Assembly: GCA_963204745.1 (NCBI GenBank)
Contig: CAUJHF010000021.1
Coordinates: 1-50,406 of the forward strand
Reading direction: 5' to 3'
Length of the DNA stretch: 50,406 nucleotides
DNA from: Pseudomonadota bacterium
GTDB taxonomy: Bacteria > Pseudomonadota > Gammaproteobacteria > Steroidobacterales > GCA-2729495
Part shown: in pieces, positions 8,304 through 16,644 of the stretch
Layout: the number at the start of each line of letters is the position of its first letter
Numbering within the stretch: the stretch's first letter is position 1
Notes under the pieces: generated by a model
What the model was told of the DNA's origin: nothing
What the model saw: the letters and a program-made list of their open reading frames with translations, nothing else
The model's database searches: none
Translations under genes and position numbers: made by a program

Positions 8304-9290
8304 TCACATCAGGTCGTCAACATATAGATAGCCATCGGAATTCGCCACCACGACGGGAATACTGCGCACACGCAGTCGCAGCTCGCCTTTGGCGGCTGCG
8401 GGCAGCGTCTGCTCGAGTTGCGCCACCTCAGCAGGCGTTACCGGGCGCGGCGTACGCACTACCGCCACAATTGCTTGCGGCGCTGTTCTGGGTGCAATTC
8501 TGACCTCGATCAGCCGCGCTCCGTAGACTTCCGTCAGCCCGACTGCCAGGCTTTTCTCTATTGTGACCAGACGGGTGCGCGCCTCGATCTGATCGGCAAG
8601 CCGCAGGGCCAGCTGAGCAGCAAGCACCACGAACAATGCAAGCTGCCCCAGGCGCCCCAGGCGCACGAGGCGCCGGCTCGAACTTGCCTCGCGATCCGGG
8701 CGGTGACCAAGCAGCCAGAACACCACCATGGCAGCCAGCAGCACCGACGCATAGTTGCTTACATACAGAAGCAGCGCGCCCGCTGCGAGATGCGGCTCAC
8801 CATGGGCCATCAGCATCCCGGCATTGGCCAGCGGCGGCACCAGCGCAGTGGCAATGGCCACACCCGCCAGTGCGGAATTGAGGCGCAGGTTGCCGGTAGC
8901 GTAGGACACAGCAGCACCACCTGCTATGGCGATCACGAGATCCAGGAGTGTCGGATCGCAGCGGACCAGCATTTCCTGCGTGATCGGCAGGTCATGATGT
9001 ACGCTGCCGACAACAAAACCGATGGCGAACACCAGTACTGCGCCAAGAAACTCCGCAATTCCCGCACGCCGGATAAGTGCAGCATCGGCAGTTACGAAGG
9101 CATAACTGAGCCCGGTGATCGGGTTCAGGAGCATCGCAACCAGCATCGCTCCGATGATGACCGCAGGGCTGTTTGCCAGCAGGCCGTATGAGGCCAGCAC
9201 GGTAGCAAGGCCGGTCATGATGAAGTAGGCACGGGTCGGTCGTGCAGCCTCGGCAATCTCGCGCGCAACCTCTACTCTATACTCGGCCAT
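8304..9290 (-). CDS. DUF389 family membrane protein
   Basis: 328 residues. The core matches DUF389/TIGR00341: AYFIMTGLATVLASYGLL, SPAVIIGAMLVAMLLNPI, and ATALVPPLANAGM with LLYVSNYASVLLAA, spread over about seven hydrophobic segments. The last 110 residues form a soluble domain ending in a region that reads like a periplasmic ligand-type fold. The function of the family is not known. It is the first gene of a four-gene minus-strand operon, and its terminal TGA overlaps the ribosome-binding site of the channel gene that follows. The start at 9290 has only a weak Shine-Dalgarno sequence. Confidence 0.88.
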   Translation of the reverse strand: MAEYRVEVAREIAEAARPTRAYFIMTGLATVLASYGLLANSPAVIIGAMLVAMLLNPITGLSYAFVTADAALIRRAGIAEFLGAVLVFAIGFVVGSVHHDLPITQEMLVRCDPTLLDLVIAIAGGAAVSYATGNLRLNSALAGVAIATALVPPLANAGMLMAHGEPHLAAGALLLYVSNYASVLLAAMVVFWLLGHRPDREASSSRRLVRLGRLGQLALFVVLAAQLALRLADQIEARTRLVTIEKSLAVGLTEVYGARLIEVRIAPRTAPQAIVAVVRTPRPVTPAEVAQLEQTLPAAAKGELRLRVRSIPVVVANSDGYLYVDDLM

Positions 9291-9423
9291 TCTGTATCAC
9301 TGCCCAGCCCGCGATCTGCACGACGCCTAGTCTACCCGCACAAACGGGGGTGCTGAAGGACCGACTGACGCGGCCGGCACATATCTGGCAACATGGCGAT
9401 AAACCCGACAAGAGGCACTGACC

Positions 9424-11238
9424 TTGCCGAACGCGCATGCCGTTGCCGTACTGATCGTCACGATCCTCGTGTTCTACCTGTACACGCGCCGCTGGATCCG
9501 CATGGAGCTGGTATCGCTGTTGCTGCTTGCGGCGCTGCTGTCGATCTTCTATGTCTTTCCGTACGTAACATCGCAGGCCCGGATCACCGAGACCGTGGTT
9601 CTGCAGTCCTTTGGTCATCCGGCACTGGTTGCGATCTGCTCGCTGATGGTGCTCGGCCGGGGCCTGACCATGACCGGTGCGCTCGAGCCGGTCGTACGCA
9701 TTCTGGCGAAGATCTGGGCGCTGAATCGCTGGCTCGGTCTGCTGCTGACCCTGATTCTTGCCGCCATCGCCAGCGGTTTCATCAACGATACACCGGTGCT
9801 GGTACTCATGCTGCCGATGCTCCTGAGCCTCGCCGAGCGCACTGGTTACCCTGCTTCCAAAACGCTGATGCCGGTGAACTTTGCGATCCTGACCGGCGGC
9901 ATGCTGACCAGCATCGGCACCTCGACGAATCTTCTGGTCCTGTCGATTGCCACCGACCTCGGCATGAAACCAATGGGGCTGTTCGACTTCACGTCGATCA
10001 CTGCCATTGCCCTGCTGGTCGCAATGCCCTACCTCTGGCTGGTAGCACCACGCCTGCTGCCGGGGACATTGGGAGAAAGCAAACAGCTGCGGCGGCAGTT
10101 CGAAGCGCGAATCGTGGTCAGCGCCGAGCATGACCGTCTCGCAGGGCACCAGATCGCGGAACTGACCAAACTGCTCGGCAAAGTACTGCCACTCATCGAA
10201 ATCATCCGCGACAAGAGCCCGGTCGACAAGAACACGATTGACCTGATCGAAGCGGGTGATGTGCTGATCCTGCGCGACACGCCGGCCGGCCTGCGGGAGA
10301 TTGCCGAAGTTCTGCGCGTGGATCTGTTCGACCGTTACGGTGAAGGCCGCTTTGCCGGAGCCAATACGCCAGACAGCGATATCAGCCTCGCCGAAGCTGT
10401 CATCGGCTCGGATTCCGGTCTCGTCGGACGCACCTTGTCGGGCGCCGGCTTTTCCGAGCAGTTCGGCGTCGTGGTCGTCGGCGTGATGCGCAGCACCGAG
10501 CAAATCCTGCGCGACGGCCGTGCAATCGGCGATGTGCCGCTGGCACCGGGCGATGTGCTGCTGGTACAGGGCGAGAACAAGCGCCTGGAAGCACTCAAGA
10601 GTGAACCGCATCTGCTCATGCTGGACAGCAGCCTGCAGTTGCCACGCTCGCCGCTGGCCTGGCGCGCAATGCTGATCATGCTGGTCGTGATCATCGCGGC
10701 TGCCACGAAAATCCTGCCCATTCACGTCGCCGCATTTTTTGGCGTCATCGCGATGCTCCTGACCCGGTGCGTCAAGCTGGAGGGCCTCGGTTCGGCGCTG
10801 AGTCCGGCCGTCGTGCTGCTGGTCGCGTCGAGCATTGCACTGGGTTCGACTCTGGTCAGCACCGGCGCCGCAGACTGGATCGCCACCGGCGTTTCATTCA
10901 TGGTCGAGCGGGCCACGCCGTCAGTGCAACTGGCCATCTTCATGGCCTTCTCCGCTGTCCTCACCAACTTTGTCTCGAACAGCGCATCGGCAGCCGTCGG
11001 CACACCCATCGCCATCGCCACGGCGGCACAACTGGGCTCGCCACTCGAGCCTTTCGTGCTCGCCATCCTCTTCGGCGCCAATCTGAGTTTCGCCACACCG
11101 ATGGCCTATCAGACCAATCTGCTGGTAATGAATGCTGCCGGCTACAAGTTCGGCGACTTTCTGCGTGCCGGACTGCCACTGGTCGCGCTCATGCTGGTAA
11201 CGCTGTCCATTCTGCTTGCACAGCGCTACGGGCTCTGA
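9424..11238 (+). CDS. SLC13/DASS-type anion permease with two RCK_C (TrkA-C) domains
   Basis: 604 residues. The TTG start is preceded by AAGAGG 8 nt upstream, and no better in-frame start precedes the first helix. Organisation is hydrophobic half (1-200), two soluble RCK_C-type domains (about 215-300 and 315-400; note the VLLVQGENKRLEAL ending) and a second hydrophobic half (420-604). The repeated motifs INDTPVLVLMLP and TSIGTSTNLL in the first half, and SNSASAAVGTPIAIA with SFATPMAYQTNLLV in the second, are those of Na+-coupled dicarboxylate/sulfate transporters. The anion cannot be assigned; sulfate or dicarboxylates are the usual substrates of the RCK-containing branch. Confidence 0.92.
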   Translation: MPNAHAVAVLIVTILVFYLYTRRWIRMELVSLLLLAALLSIFYVFPYVTSQARITETVVLQSFGHPALVAICSLMVLGRGLTMTGALEPVVRILAKIWALNRWLGLLLTLILAAIASGFINDTPVLVLMLPMLLSLAERTGYPASKTLMPVNFAILTGGMLTSIGTSTNLLVLSIATDLGMKPMGLFDFTSITAIALLVAMPYLWLVAPRLLPGTLGESKQLRRQFEARIVVSAEHDRLAGHQIAELTKLLGKVLPLIEIIRDKSPVDKNTIDLIEAGDVLILRDTPAGLREIAEVLRVDLFDRYGEGRFAGANTPDSDISLAEAVIGSDSGLVGRTLSGAGFSEQFGVVVVGVMRSTEQILRDGRAIGDVPLAPGDVLLVQGENKRLEALKSEPHLLMLDSSLQLPRSPLAWRAMLIMLVVIIAAATKILPIHVAAFFGVIAMLLTRCVKLEGLGSALSPAVVLLVASSIALGSTLVSTGAADWIATGVSFMVERATPSVQLAIFMAFSAVLTNFVSNSASAAVGTPIAIATAAQLGSPLEPFVLAILFGANLSFATPMAYQTNLLVMNAAGYKFGDFLRAGLPLVALMLVTLSILLAQRYGL

Positions 11239-11259
11239 TTAGCTGTGCAGGACGGATGA

Positions 11260-11799
11260 GTGCAAGGCCGGCACATGGGCAGCAATACAAACGACAAACA
11301 AGGCAGGAGCGGGCGACCGCTGAAGGTCGTCGGGCGCAACGGTTCGCTACGCCCGGCACGGCGCAAGAAGGGTACAAGCAAGAGCAAGGGCGATGCCGGG
11401 GACGGATCAGCTCCGGTCAGCTTTCCGGTCGTGGTCGAGTTCGTGCGCGCCAGCCCTACACCGGGGCCCGAGAGCCTCAAGAGCATGTACGAATGCGCCC
11501 GATGGCTGGCCAGACATCGCGCAGAGTGCGTAACAGTAGTCGGGCATGCCAATAACCGCGGCTGGACCAAGGCAGCCAAGGCACTGGCGCGCGCAAGGGT
11601 CGCCGCAGTAACTGATTTGCTGGTTCTGCTCGGCGCGAAACCGGCCCAGCTCATCCCGATATCGGCGACCCGGCTGCATTCGGTTCCCGTCGGCTCCACG
11701 CTCGGTGAACGACGGCAACACCGGGTGGTCGTGATCTTTCGTCATGAGCCGCCGCAGGTACGCCTGCGCCAGACACTCCGCCGGGCAACCGGTCGCTGA
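11260..11799 (+). CDS. OmpA-like C-terminal domain protein without a signal peptide
   Basis: About 179 residues from GTG at 11260; an ATG at 11275 with AAGG 7 nt upstream is an equally good start. The first 55 residues are very basic and low in complexity (RPARRKKGTSKSK), with no hydrophobic export signal. Residues about 55-160 follow the OmpA C-terminal fold: a VVVEFVRAS strand, the helix ESLKSMYECARWLARH, VTVVGHANNRG, then ALARARVAAVTDLLVLLGA. The peptidoglycan-binding Asp of GHTD is Asn here, while the Arg 15 residues later is kept. It lies 22 nt after the permease gene and 18 nt before the next gene. Its role is unknown and it may not bind peptidoglycan. Confidence 0.72.
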   Translation: MQGRHMGSNTNDKQGRSGRPLKVVGRNGSLRPARRKKGTSKSKGDAGDGSAPVSFPVVVEFVRASPTPGPESLKSMYECARWLARHRAECVTVVGHANNRGWTKAAKALARARVAAVTDLLVLLGAKPAQLIPISATRLHSVPVGSTLGERRQHRVVVIFRHEPPQVRLRQTLRRATGR

Positions 11800-11816
11800 A
11801 CATACGGAAACACTGT

Positions 11817-12707
11817 TTGAAACTTGCAGATCTATTTCGCCGCCACCCGCGCACCATCGATGAATCGTTTGTTGTCAGTCCGATGCGCGACAACTGGTAT
11901 CAGGCCAGTGCCTACTGGCCCTCCTCCTTTGCCCTCATCACGACCGTCGATGAGCAGGGCGAGACCAATATCGGACCTTACCAGCTCAGCTTTCCCTTCG
12001 AGGTAATCGGCGGGCGCTCCTTTCTGGTCTGCAGCCGGCAGAATTCCAATACCGACCGGCATATCAAGCGCGGTGGTGTATGTGCGATGAACTTTGTCGA
12101 GTTCGACCGCCACGCGCTGAAGAAAATCGTCAGCCTCGGCTATCCCGGACAGGACACCGTGGAGAAGATGCGCGACAACCCTTACACGCTGATCGACAGC
12201 CCGACACCCGGGCGGGAGTCTGACGGCAAACGTTTCCCGAAAATCCTCAAGGAAGCATTCCAGGTTTTCGAGTGCACCTGGGATGCGGAGCAACCCATAC
12301 GCGACAATGGCCGGACACCCGAGTATTTCGTGCTGAGGATCGACAATATCCTCCTCAAGCAGACCTGGGCCACCAACATTGAAGAAGGCACGCGGCAGAT
12401 GCCGCAGATGCCGATCACCTACGGATTTCGCGATGGCGGGAAGTTCTGGTTCGCCGAACACAGGAAGCCCTTCTGGCTGCCGACGCCAACCGACAAGGGC
12501 CCGAAAGAAGAGGCAATCATGTATGAGGCCAACCGGCTCGACCCCGATATAAGCTTCACCCGCGATGCCTGCAAGCAACTGACCGGCGTACCCAAGCCCT
12601 TCATCAAGACGGTACTCAAGGGCATCGCCAAACAGGCCAAAGAACGCGGTGTTAGCGAAGTAGACCGCGAATTCGTCCTGAAACTGCAGAAGGAGCGCGA
12701 CAGCTGA
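11817..12707 (+). CDS. Flavin reductase-like split-barrel protein, paralogue of the 5099-5932 gene
   Basis: 296 residues from a TTG start (MKLADLFRR). A later ATG at 11883 (MRDNWYQ) would still include the conserved core. The sequence shows the DIM6/NTAB-type flavin-binding split barrel: YWPSSFALITTVDEQGETN, GPYQLSFPFEVIGGRSFLV, NTDRHIKRGGVCAMNFV. Like the gene at 5099 it carries a long C-terminal helical extension containing PKPFIKTVLKGIAKQAKER, similar in layout to that protein's C-terminus. Its stop overlaps the start of the GNAT-nitrilase gene (TGATG), which implies coupling and possibly a shared substrate pathway. The substrate is unknown. Confidence 0.75.
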   Translation: MKLADLFRRHPRTIDESFVVSPMRDNWYQASAYWPSSFALITTVDEQGETNIGPYQLSFPFEVIGGRSFLVCSRQNSNTDRHIKRGGVCAMNFVEFDRHALKKIVSLGYPGQDTVEKMRDNPYTLIDSPTPGRESDGKRFPKILKEAFQVFECTWDAEQPIRDNGRTPEYFVLRIDNILLKQTWATNIEEGTRQMPQMPITYGFRDGGKFWFAEHRKPFWLPTPTDKGPKEEAIMYEANRLDPDISFTRDACKQLTGVPKPFIKTVLKGIAKQAKERGVSEVDREFVLKLQKERDS

Positions 12708-14284
12708 TGACCTCAACAGCAAAAGGTACCGCGCGGCTGAAAGTGCGTGAGGCCTGTCTCGCGGATGTACCCGCCATCAGCAAGCTTGTCGAACGCGTCT
12801 ATCCGGGCATGCCGCCCTACCCGGACGCGATGCTGCGCGGGCAGATCAACGCCTTTCCGGAAGGCGTATGGGTGGCAGAGCTTGGCGAGGATATCGTCGG
12901 CTATTGCGCGACCATCCGCCTGAAGGAAAAAATCGCGCTCGGTGAGCATACCTGGCGCACAGTGACCGGCGGTGGTTATGGCTCTACGCACGATGCCACC
13001 GGCGAGTACCTTTATGGCTACGAAGTCTGTGTCGACCCGCAGATGCGCCGCTACCGGATCGGACAGCGTTTCTACAGTGAACGCCGGCGCCTGGCCGAGT
13101 TTCAGCGGCTCAAGGGCATCGTCATCGCCGGACGCATCCCGAGCTATTCCCGCCATGCCCGCCGTTTCGACGGACCGGAGGCCTATGTCGAGGCCGTGCG
13201 CAACAAGCAGATCAATGATCCGGTGCTCGGTTTCCAGATCCGCATGGGCTTCGAGCCGGTCAGGGTGCTGCGCGATTATCTGCCGATGGATCGCGAGTCG
13301 GGCGGCAACGCCGTGCAGCTCGTGTGGTACAACCCGCAGTACTCGCCGGCGCCGGCGGCGACAGAAAAGCAGCCAAAACCGGTGCAGCGCGCGGCGCTCA
13401 ACCGTGTGCGCGTGGCCACCGTGCAGTACAAGCAGCGGCGCATCAGCTCCTTCGACGAATTCAGGAAGATGGTGACCTATTTCGTCGATGTCACCGGCGA
13501 CTACGGCGCGGATTTCGTCGTTTTTCCTGAGCTGTTCACGCTGCAACTGCTGTCGCTCGAAAACGCGGAACTGAAGCCGCACGAGTCGATTGCGACCATC
13601 GCCCGTTACGAGGAGGCGATCATTTCGATGTTCAGCGAGCTCGCGGTGCGCTACAACATCAACATCGTCGGCGGCTCGACGCCCGCACTGCGCGGCGACG
13701 GCATCCGCAATGTCTGCCACGTTTTTCGCCGCGACGGCACACTGGCGATGCAGGAGAAGATTCATCCAACGCCCAACGAGCGCTACTGGTGGAACGTCGA
13801 AGGCGGCGACGAACTCAACCTGATCGATACCGACTGCGGCCCGATCGGCGTACTGATCTGCTATGACTCGGAGTTCCCGGAGCTGTCACGCCACCTGGTA
13901 GACCAGGGTATCAATATCCTGTTCGTACCCTTCCTGACAGACGAAAGGCAGAGCTACTGCCGGGTGCGCTACTGCGCGCAGGCACGTGCGGTCGAGAACC
14001 AGATCTACGTCGTCATGTCCGGCAGCTGCGGCAATCTGCCCAACGTCAAGAATATCGATATTCACTATGCACAGAGCTGCATACTGACGCCCTGCGACTT
14101 CCCGTTCTCGCGCGACGGTGTCGCTGCCGACACCACGCCGAACGTGGAAATGGTTGCTTTCGCCGACCTCAGCCTGCGTGCGCTGCGCGAGGCACGGCAG
14201 ACCGGCACGGTGCTGAACCTCAAGGACCGCCGCCATGATCTGTACAGCGTGGCCTGGCATGGTAAGGTTAAACGCAGCAGCTGA
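12707..14284 (+). CDS. Bifunctional GNAT N-acetyltransferase / carbon-nitrogen hydrolase (nitrilase family)
   Basis: 525 residues. Residues about 7-200 are a GNAT fold (VREACLADVPAISKLVERVYPG at the N-terminus and YEVCVDPQMRRYRIGQRFY as the acetyl-CoA loop). Residues about 225-520 are a nitrilase-superfamily amidohydrolase with the Glu-Lys-Cys triad visible as FPELF, MQEKIHPT and LICYDSEFPE. The same two-domain order occurs in an existing family represented by Bacillus YhcX-like proteins. The substrate is unknown, though an acylated amide or polyamine-type molecule is a reasonable guess. ATG overlaps the previous stop by one base. Confidence 0.9.
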   Translation: MTSTAKGTARLKVREACLADVPAISKLVERVYPGMPPYPDAMLRGQINAFPEGVWVAELGEDIVGYCATIRLKEKIALGEHTWRTVTGGGYGSTHDATGEYLYGYEVCVDPQMRRYRIGQRFYSERRRLAEFQRLKGIVIAGRIPSYSRHARRFDGPEAYVEAVRNKQINDPVLGFQIRMGFEPVRVLRDYLPMDRESGGNAVQLVWYNPQYSPAPAATEKQPKPVQRAALNRVRVATVQYKQRRISSFDEFRKMVTYFVDVTGDYGADFVVFPELFTLQLLSLENAELKPHESIATIARYEEAIISMFSELAVRYNINIVGGSTPALRGDGIRNVCHVFRRDGTLAMQEKIHPTPNERYWWNVEGGDELNLIDTDCGPIGVLICYDSEFPELSRHLVDQGINILFVPFLTDERQSYCRVRYCAQARAVENQIYVVMSGSCGNLPNVKNIDIHYAQSCILTPCDFPFSRDGVAADTTPNVEMVAFADLSLRALREARQTGTVLNLKDRRHDLYSVAWHGKVKRSS

Positions 14285-14333
14285 AACGCCCTTCGACGGG
14301 CATCCGATCAACACCAAAACAAGGAGAACCCCC

Positions 14334-14912
14334 ATGCCAGTTACACTCCCCGCGCTGCCCTATGCAGCCGATGCACTCGAACCACACTACTCCACCGAAA
14401 ACCTCCAGCTGCACCACGGCAAGCACCATGCTGCCTATGTCAACAAGCTGAATGAACTGCAGCCGGACGCCAGCGACGCCAATCTCGAAGCGCTGGTCAG
14501 GACCAGCGTCGGCGGGGTATTCAACCAGGCGGCCCAGATCTGGAACCACACTTTCTTCTGGCACAGCATGAAGCCCAAGGGTGGCGGCAAGCCAGCCGGT
14601 GCGCTGGCCACAGCCATCGACCGCGATTTCGGCAGCTATGACAACTTCCGCAAGGAATTCATCAGCGCCGGCATGGCGCAGTTCGGCTCAGGCTGGACCT
14701 GGCTGGTCCTTGCCGGGGGCAAACTCAAGATCGTCACCACTGCAAATGCCGATACCCCGATCAAGGGCAGCGACAGGCCGATCATCACGGCCGATGTGTG
14801 GGAACACGCCTACTATCCGACCTACAAGAATCTCCGCCAGAAGTTTCTCGAAGTCTTTCTCGACAACCTGGTGAACTGGGACTTTGCTGCGGCGAACTAC
14901 GCCAAAAAGTAA
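14334..14912 (+). CDS. sodB: Superoxide dismutase, Fe type
   Basis: 192 residues, the normal SodB length. Metal ligands are visible: His in YSTENLQLHHGKHH (near residue 26), His in WNHTFFWHSM, and the DVWEHAYYPTY Asp and His near the C-terminus. GSGWTWLV and the Gln-bearing GMAQFGSGW point to the iron-type active site. I chose ATG 14334 because AAGGAG lies 8 nt upstream; the frame extends further upstream through the nitrilase end without a good start. The enzyme disproportionates superoxide in the cytoplasm. A hairpin 41 nt after the stop closes the unit. Confidence 0.95.
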   Translation: MPVTLPALPYAADALEPHYSTENLQLHHGKHHAAYVNKLNELQPDASDANLEALVRTSVGGVFNQAAQIWNHTFFWHSMKPKGGGKPAGALATAIDRDFGSYDNFRKEFISAGMAQFGSGWTWLVLAGGKLKIVTTANADTPIKGSDRPIITADVWEHAYYPTYKNLRQKFLEVFLDNLVNWDFAAANYAKK

Positions 14913-14953
14913 TTCCATCGCTGGCAGTCGCCGGACGGTGCCCCGCGCCCGCA

Positions 14954-14998
14954 GGCGAAGGCCCGTAGCTGACACGCCCTCAGCTACGGGCCTTCGCC
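14954..14998. terminator. 19-bp perfect inverted repeat between convergent genes
   Basis: GGCGAAGGCCCGTAGCTGA (14954-14972), a 7-nt loop, and its exact complement (14980-14998). It lies between the sodB stop and the convergent ABC auxiliary lipoprotein gene, whose TAG (14984-14986) is inside the right arm. There is no T-run on either side, so it is a stabilising or Rho-blocking stem rather than a textbook intrinsic terminator. Confidence 0.7.
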
Positions 14999-15601
14999 GA
15001 CCGGTACTGCAGCCAGGCTGCGCGCGACATCCGCGGCAAAATCCGCAACCGTGGCACTGAGCGCAGCGACCCCGGTTTCGGCCTTCAGTGGCAGGACGGC
15101 TGGCCGGCTGTAGGTGCTTTGCCGTGGCGGAACCACGACCCTGCTTTTCTGGTCGGAGGCATACCACTGCACGACGAGCACGGCCTCACCCGCGGCATCC
15201 ACATCGAAACGCGAGACCCGCGCCATCACGCGGAAATCCGCAGGCAGCTGCTGGGGCACTGGCACGACGACGACCTGCTCCGTACCGGCCGCAACGATCA
15301 GATCGTCGGCAAAAGTACTCATGAATGCCGCTTCCAGCGGTTCTGCCCAGCGCTGGAATTCCAGAAACCTGATCTCACCGCCTGCGCCACGGATGGCCAT
15401 CTGCTGCCGGTCGAGGTATTCCGGCAACTCAAAAGGACCGACGAGGATGCGCCGGCCGGCGAGCGGCGGTATCGCCGGCGCAAGCGCCTCGGTACTGAGG
15501 GTGTAGAAACGTGCAGGCGCTGACGATCCGCAGGCGTACACGCCGGTCGCTGCCATGAGAACGACGAGACACCGGATCATCCTGCGATGAAACACATTCA
15601 C
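14984..15601 (-). CDS. ABC-type transport auxiliary lipoprotein (PqiC-like)
   Basis: 205 residues. The N-terminus is a lipoprotein signal with the lipobox GVYAC (Cys24; Gly at +2, consistent with outer-membrane sorting). The mature region begins with ARFYTLS, the usual first strand of the ABC_trans_aux/DUF330 family, and contains ILVGPFELPEYLDRQQMAIR and the FRVMARVSRFDVDAAGEAVL segment. In LetB/PqiB-type systems this lipoprotein anchors the MCE tunnel at the outer membrane. The ATG start overlaps the stop of the mlaD-like gene by four bases, and this is the last gene of the operon. Confidence 0.88.
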   Translation of the reverse strand: MNVFHRRMIRCLVVLMAATGVYACGSSAPARFYTLSTEALAPAIPPLAGRRILVGPFELPEYLDRQQMAIRGAGGEIRFLEFQRWAEPLEAAFMSTFADDLIVAAGTEQVVVVPVPQQLPADFRVMARVSRFDVDAAGEAVLVVQWYASDQKSRVVVPPRQSTYSRPAVLPLKAETGVAALSATVADFAADVARSLAAVPVGEGP

Positions 15602-16620
15602 GGGCTTCCCTCCTGATCCGGTTTGCCGCGGACAAGCGCTTCGGGCCGGAGCGCCAGATAGTCGGTCAGCAGCCGCAAGCTGCGTGCCGCGCGTTGCACT
15701 TCGTTCAGTGTACGGGCCAGCTCCACCTTGGCTGCGCCTTCCTGACTCAGCAAGGCTTCGGTTTCCTGCAGCACGCCCGCGCTGCGCTCCAGTGCGACAT
15801 TCAGGGCTGCCAACGCGTTTCGCGCCTCGTTGGCCAGTGGATCCACATTCTGGTCCAGCCTGGCCACTGCCCGCCTGGTTTCGTCGAGCGTCGCCGCAAG
15901 CGCATTTGCCGCGCGGCGCAGATCGCCAGGCAGCGCCTGTGTATCGGGCGAGTTCGCCAGCCTGCTCAGGCCCGCCAGCGCAGCTTCAAGGTCTGGTGAA
16001 TTCGCCAGACGGTTCAGGCCGGAGAGAGTGCCTTCAAAGTCGGCGATCAGCCGGTCGGAATCAACCCTTTCGCCCAGGGCTTTTGCAAAACGCTGCAGTC
16101 TCTCCAGCACCTGCTGGATGTCCGAGGGTACGCTCGGAATCTCCTGGTAGCGTGGTTTCACACCGCGAAACACGGCGGGCAGCTGCGGATGAAAGTCCAG
16201 CTGGACCAGCAACTGCCCGGTGACAAAACTCTCCGTTTCCAGCTTGGCCCTCAGTCCGCCCCGGATCAGCCCGTCGATGAATTCGCGTTGCCCGGTGCGC
16301 GGGAAGCTCTTCGGCTCGCCTTCAGGCGACATGACGGTGAAAGTGTCCGGCAGGATCCGGAATGTCACGGGGATACCGAAGCGGTCCACGTCGGGGTCGG
16401 TCACCGCCTCGATGCTGGTTACGTAACCGACCCGCACGCCCCGGAACAGCACGTTGGATCCCACCCGCAAGCCCTTTACCGAGCCGTCGAAGTAGGTGAC
16501 GAGATAACGCTTGGAGGTGAACAGCTCACTGCCGCCAAACACGATGACGGCGACGACCAGCAGGGCGACGGCACCCAGCACAAAGCTGCCGATGATTGCC
16601 GGGTTGCTCCGGTTGCTCAT
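15598..16620 (-). CDS. MCE-family periplasmic protein (MlaD-like)
   Basis: 340 residues. One N-terminal helix (12-32) is followed by the MCE domain at about 37-125 (YFDGSVKGLRVGSNVLFRGVRVGYV). The remaining 200 residues are predicted helical coiled coil with repeating LANSPD segments, ending near ALRPEALVRG. Proteins of this shape form hexameric rings or tunnels that pass lipids across the periplasm. It is longer than E. coli MlaD (183) and shorter than PqiB. It sits 24 nt after the ATPase gene and overlaps the lipoprotein gene by four bases. Confidence 0.9.
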   Translation of the reverse strand: MSNRSNPAIIGSFVLGAVALLVVAVIVFGGSELFTSKRYLVTYFDGSVKGLRVGSNVLFRGVRVGYVTSIEAVTDPDVDRFGIPVTFRILPDTFTVMSPEGEPKSFPRTGQREFIDGLIRGGLRAKLETESFVTGQLLVQLDFHPQLPAVFRGVKPRYQEIPSVPSDIQQVLERLQRFAKALGERVDSDRLIADFEGTLSGLNRLANSPDLEAALAGLSRLANSPDTQALPGDLRRAANALAATLDETRRAVARLDQNVDPLANEARNALAALNVALERSAGVLQETEALLSQEGAAKVELARTLNEVQRAARSLRLLTDYLALRPEALVRGKPDQEGSP

Positions 16621-16644
16621 GTGACTACCCCTGCCTGCATTTCA

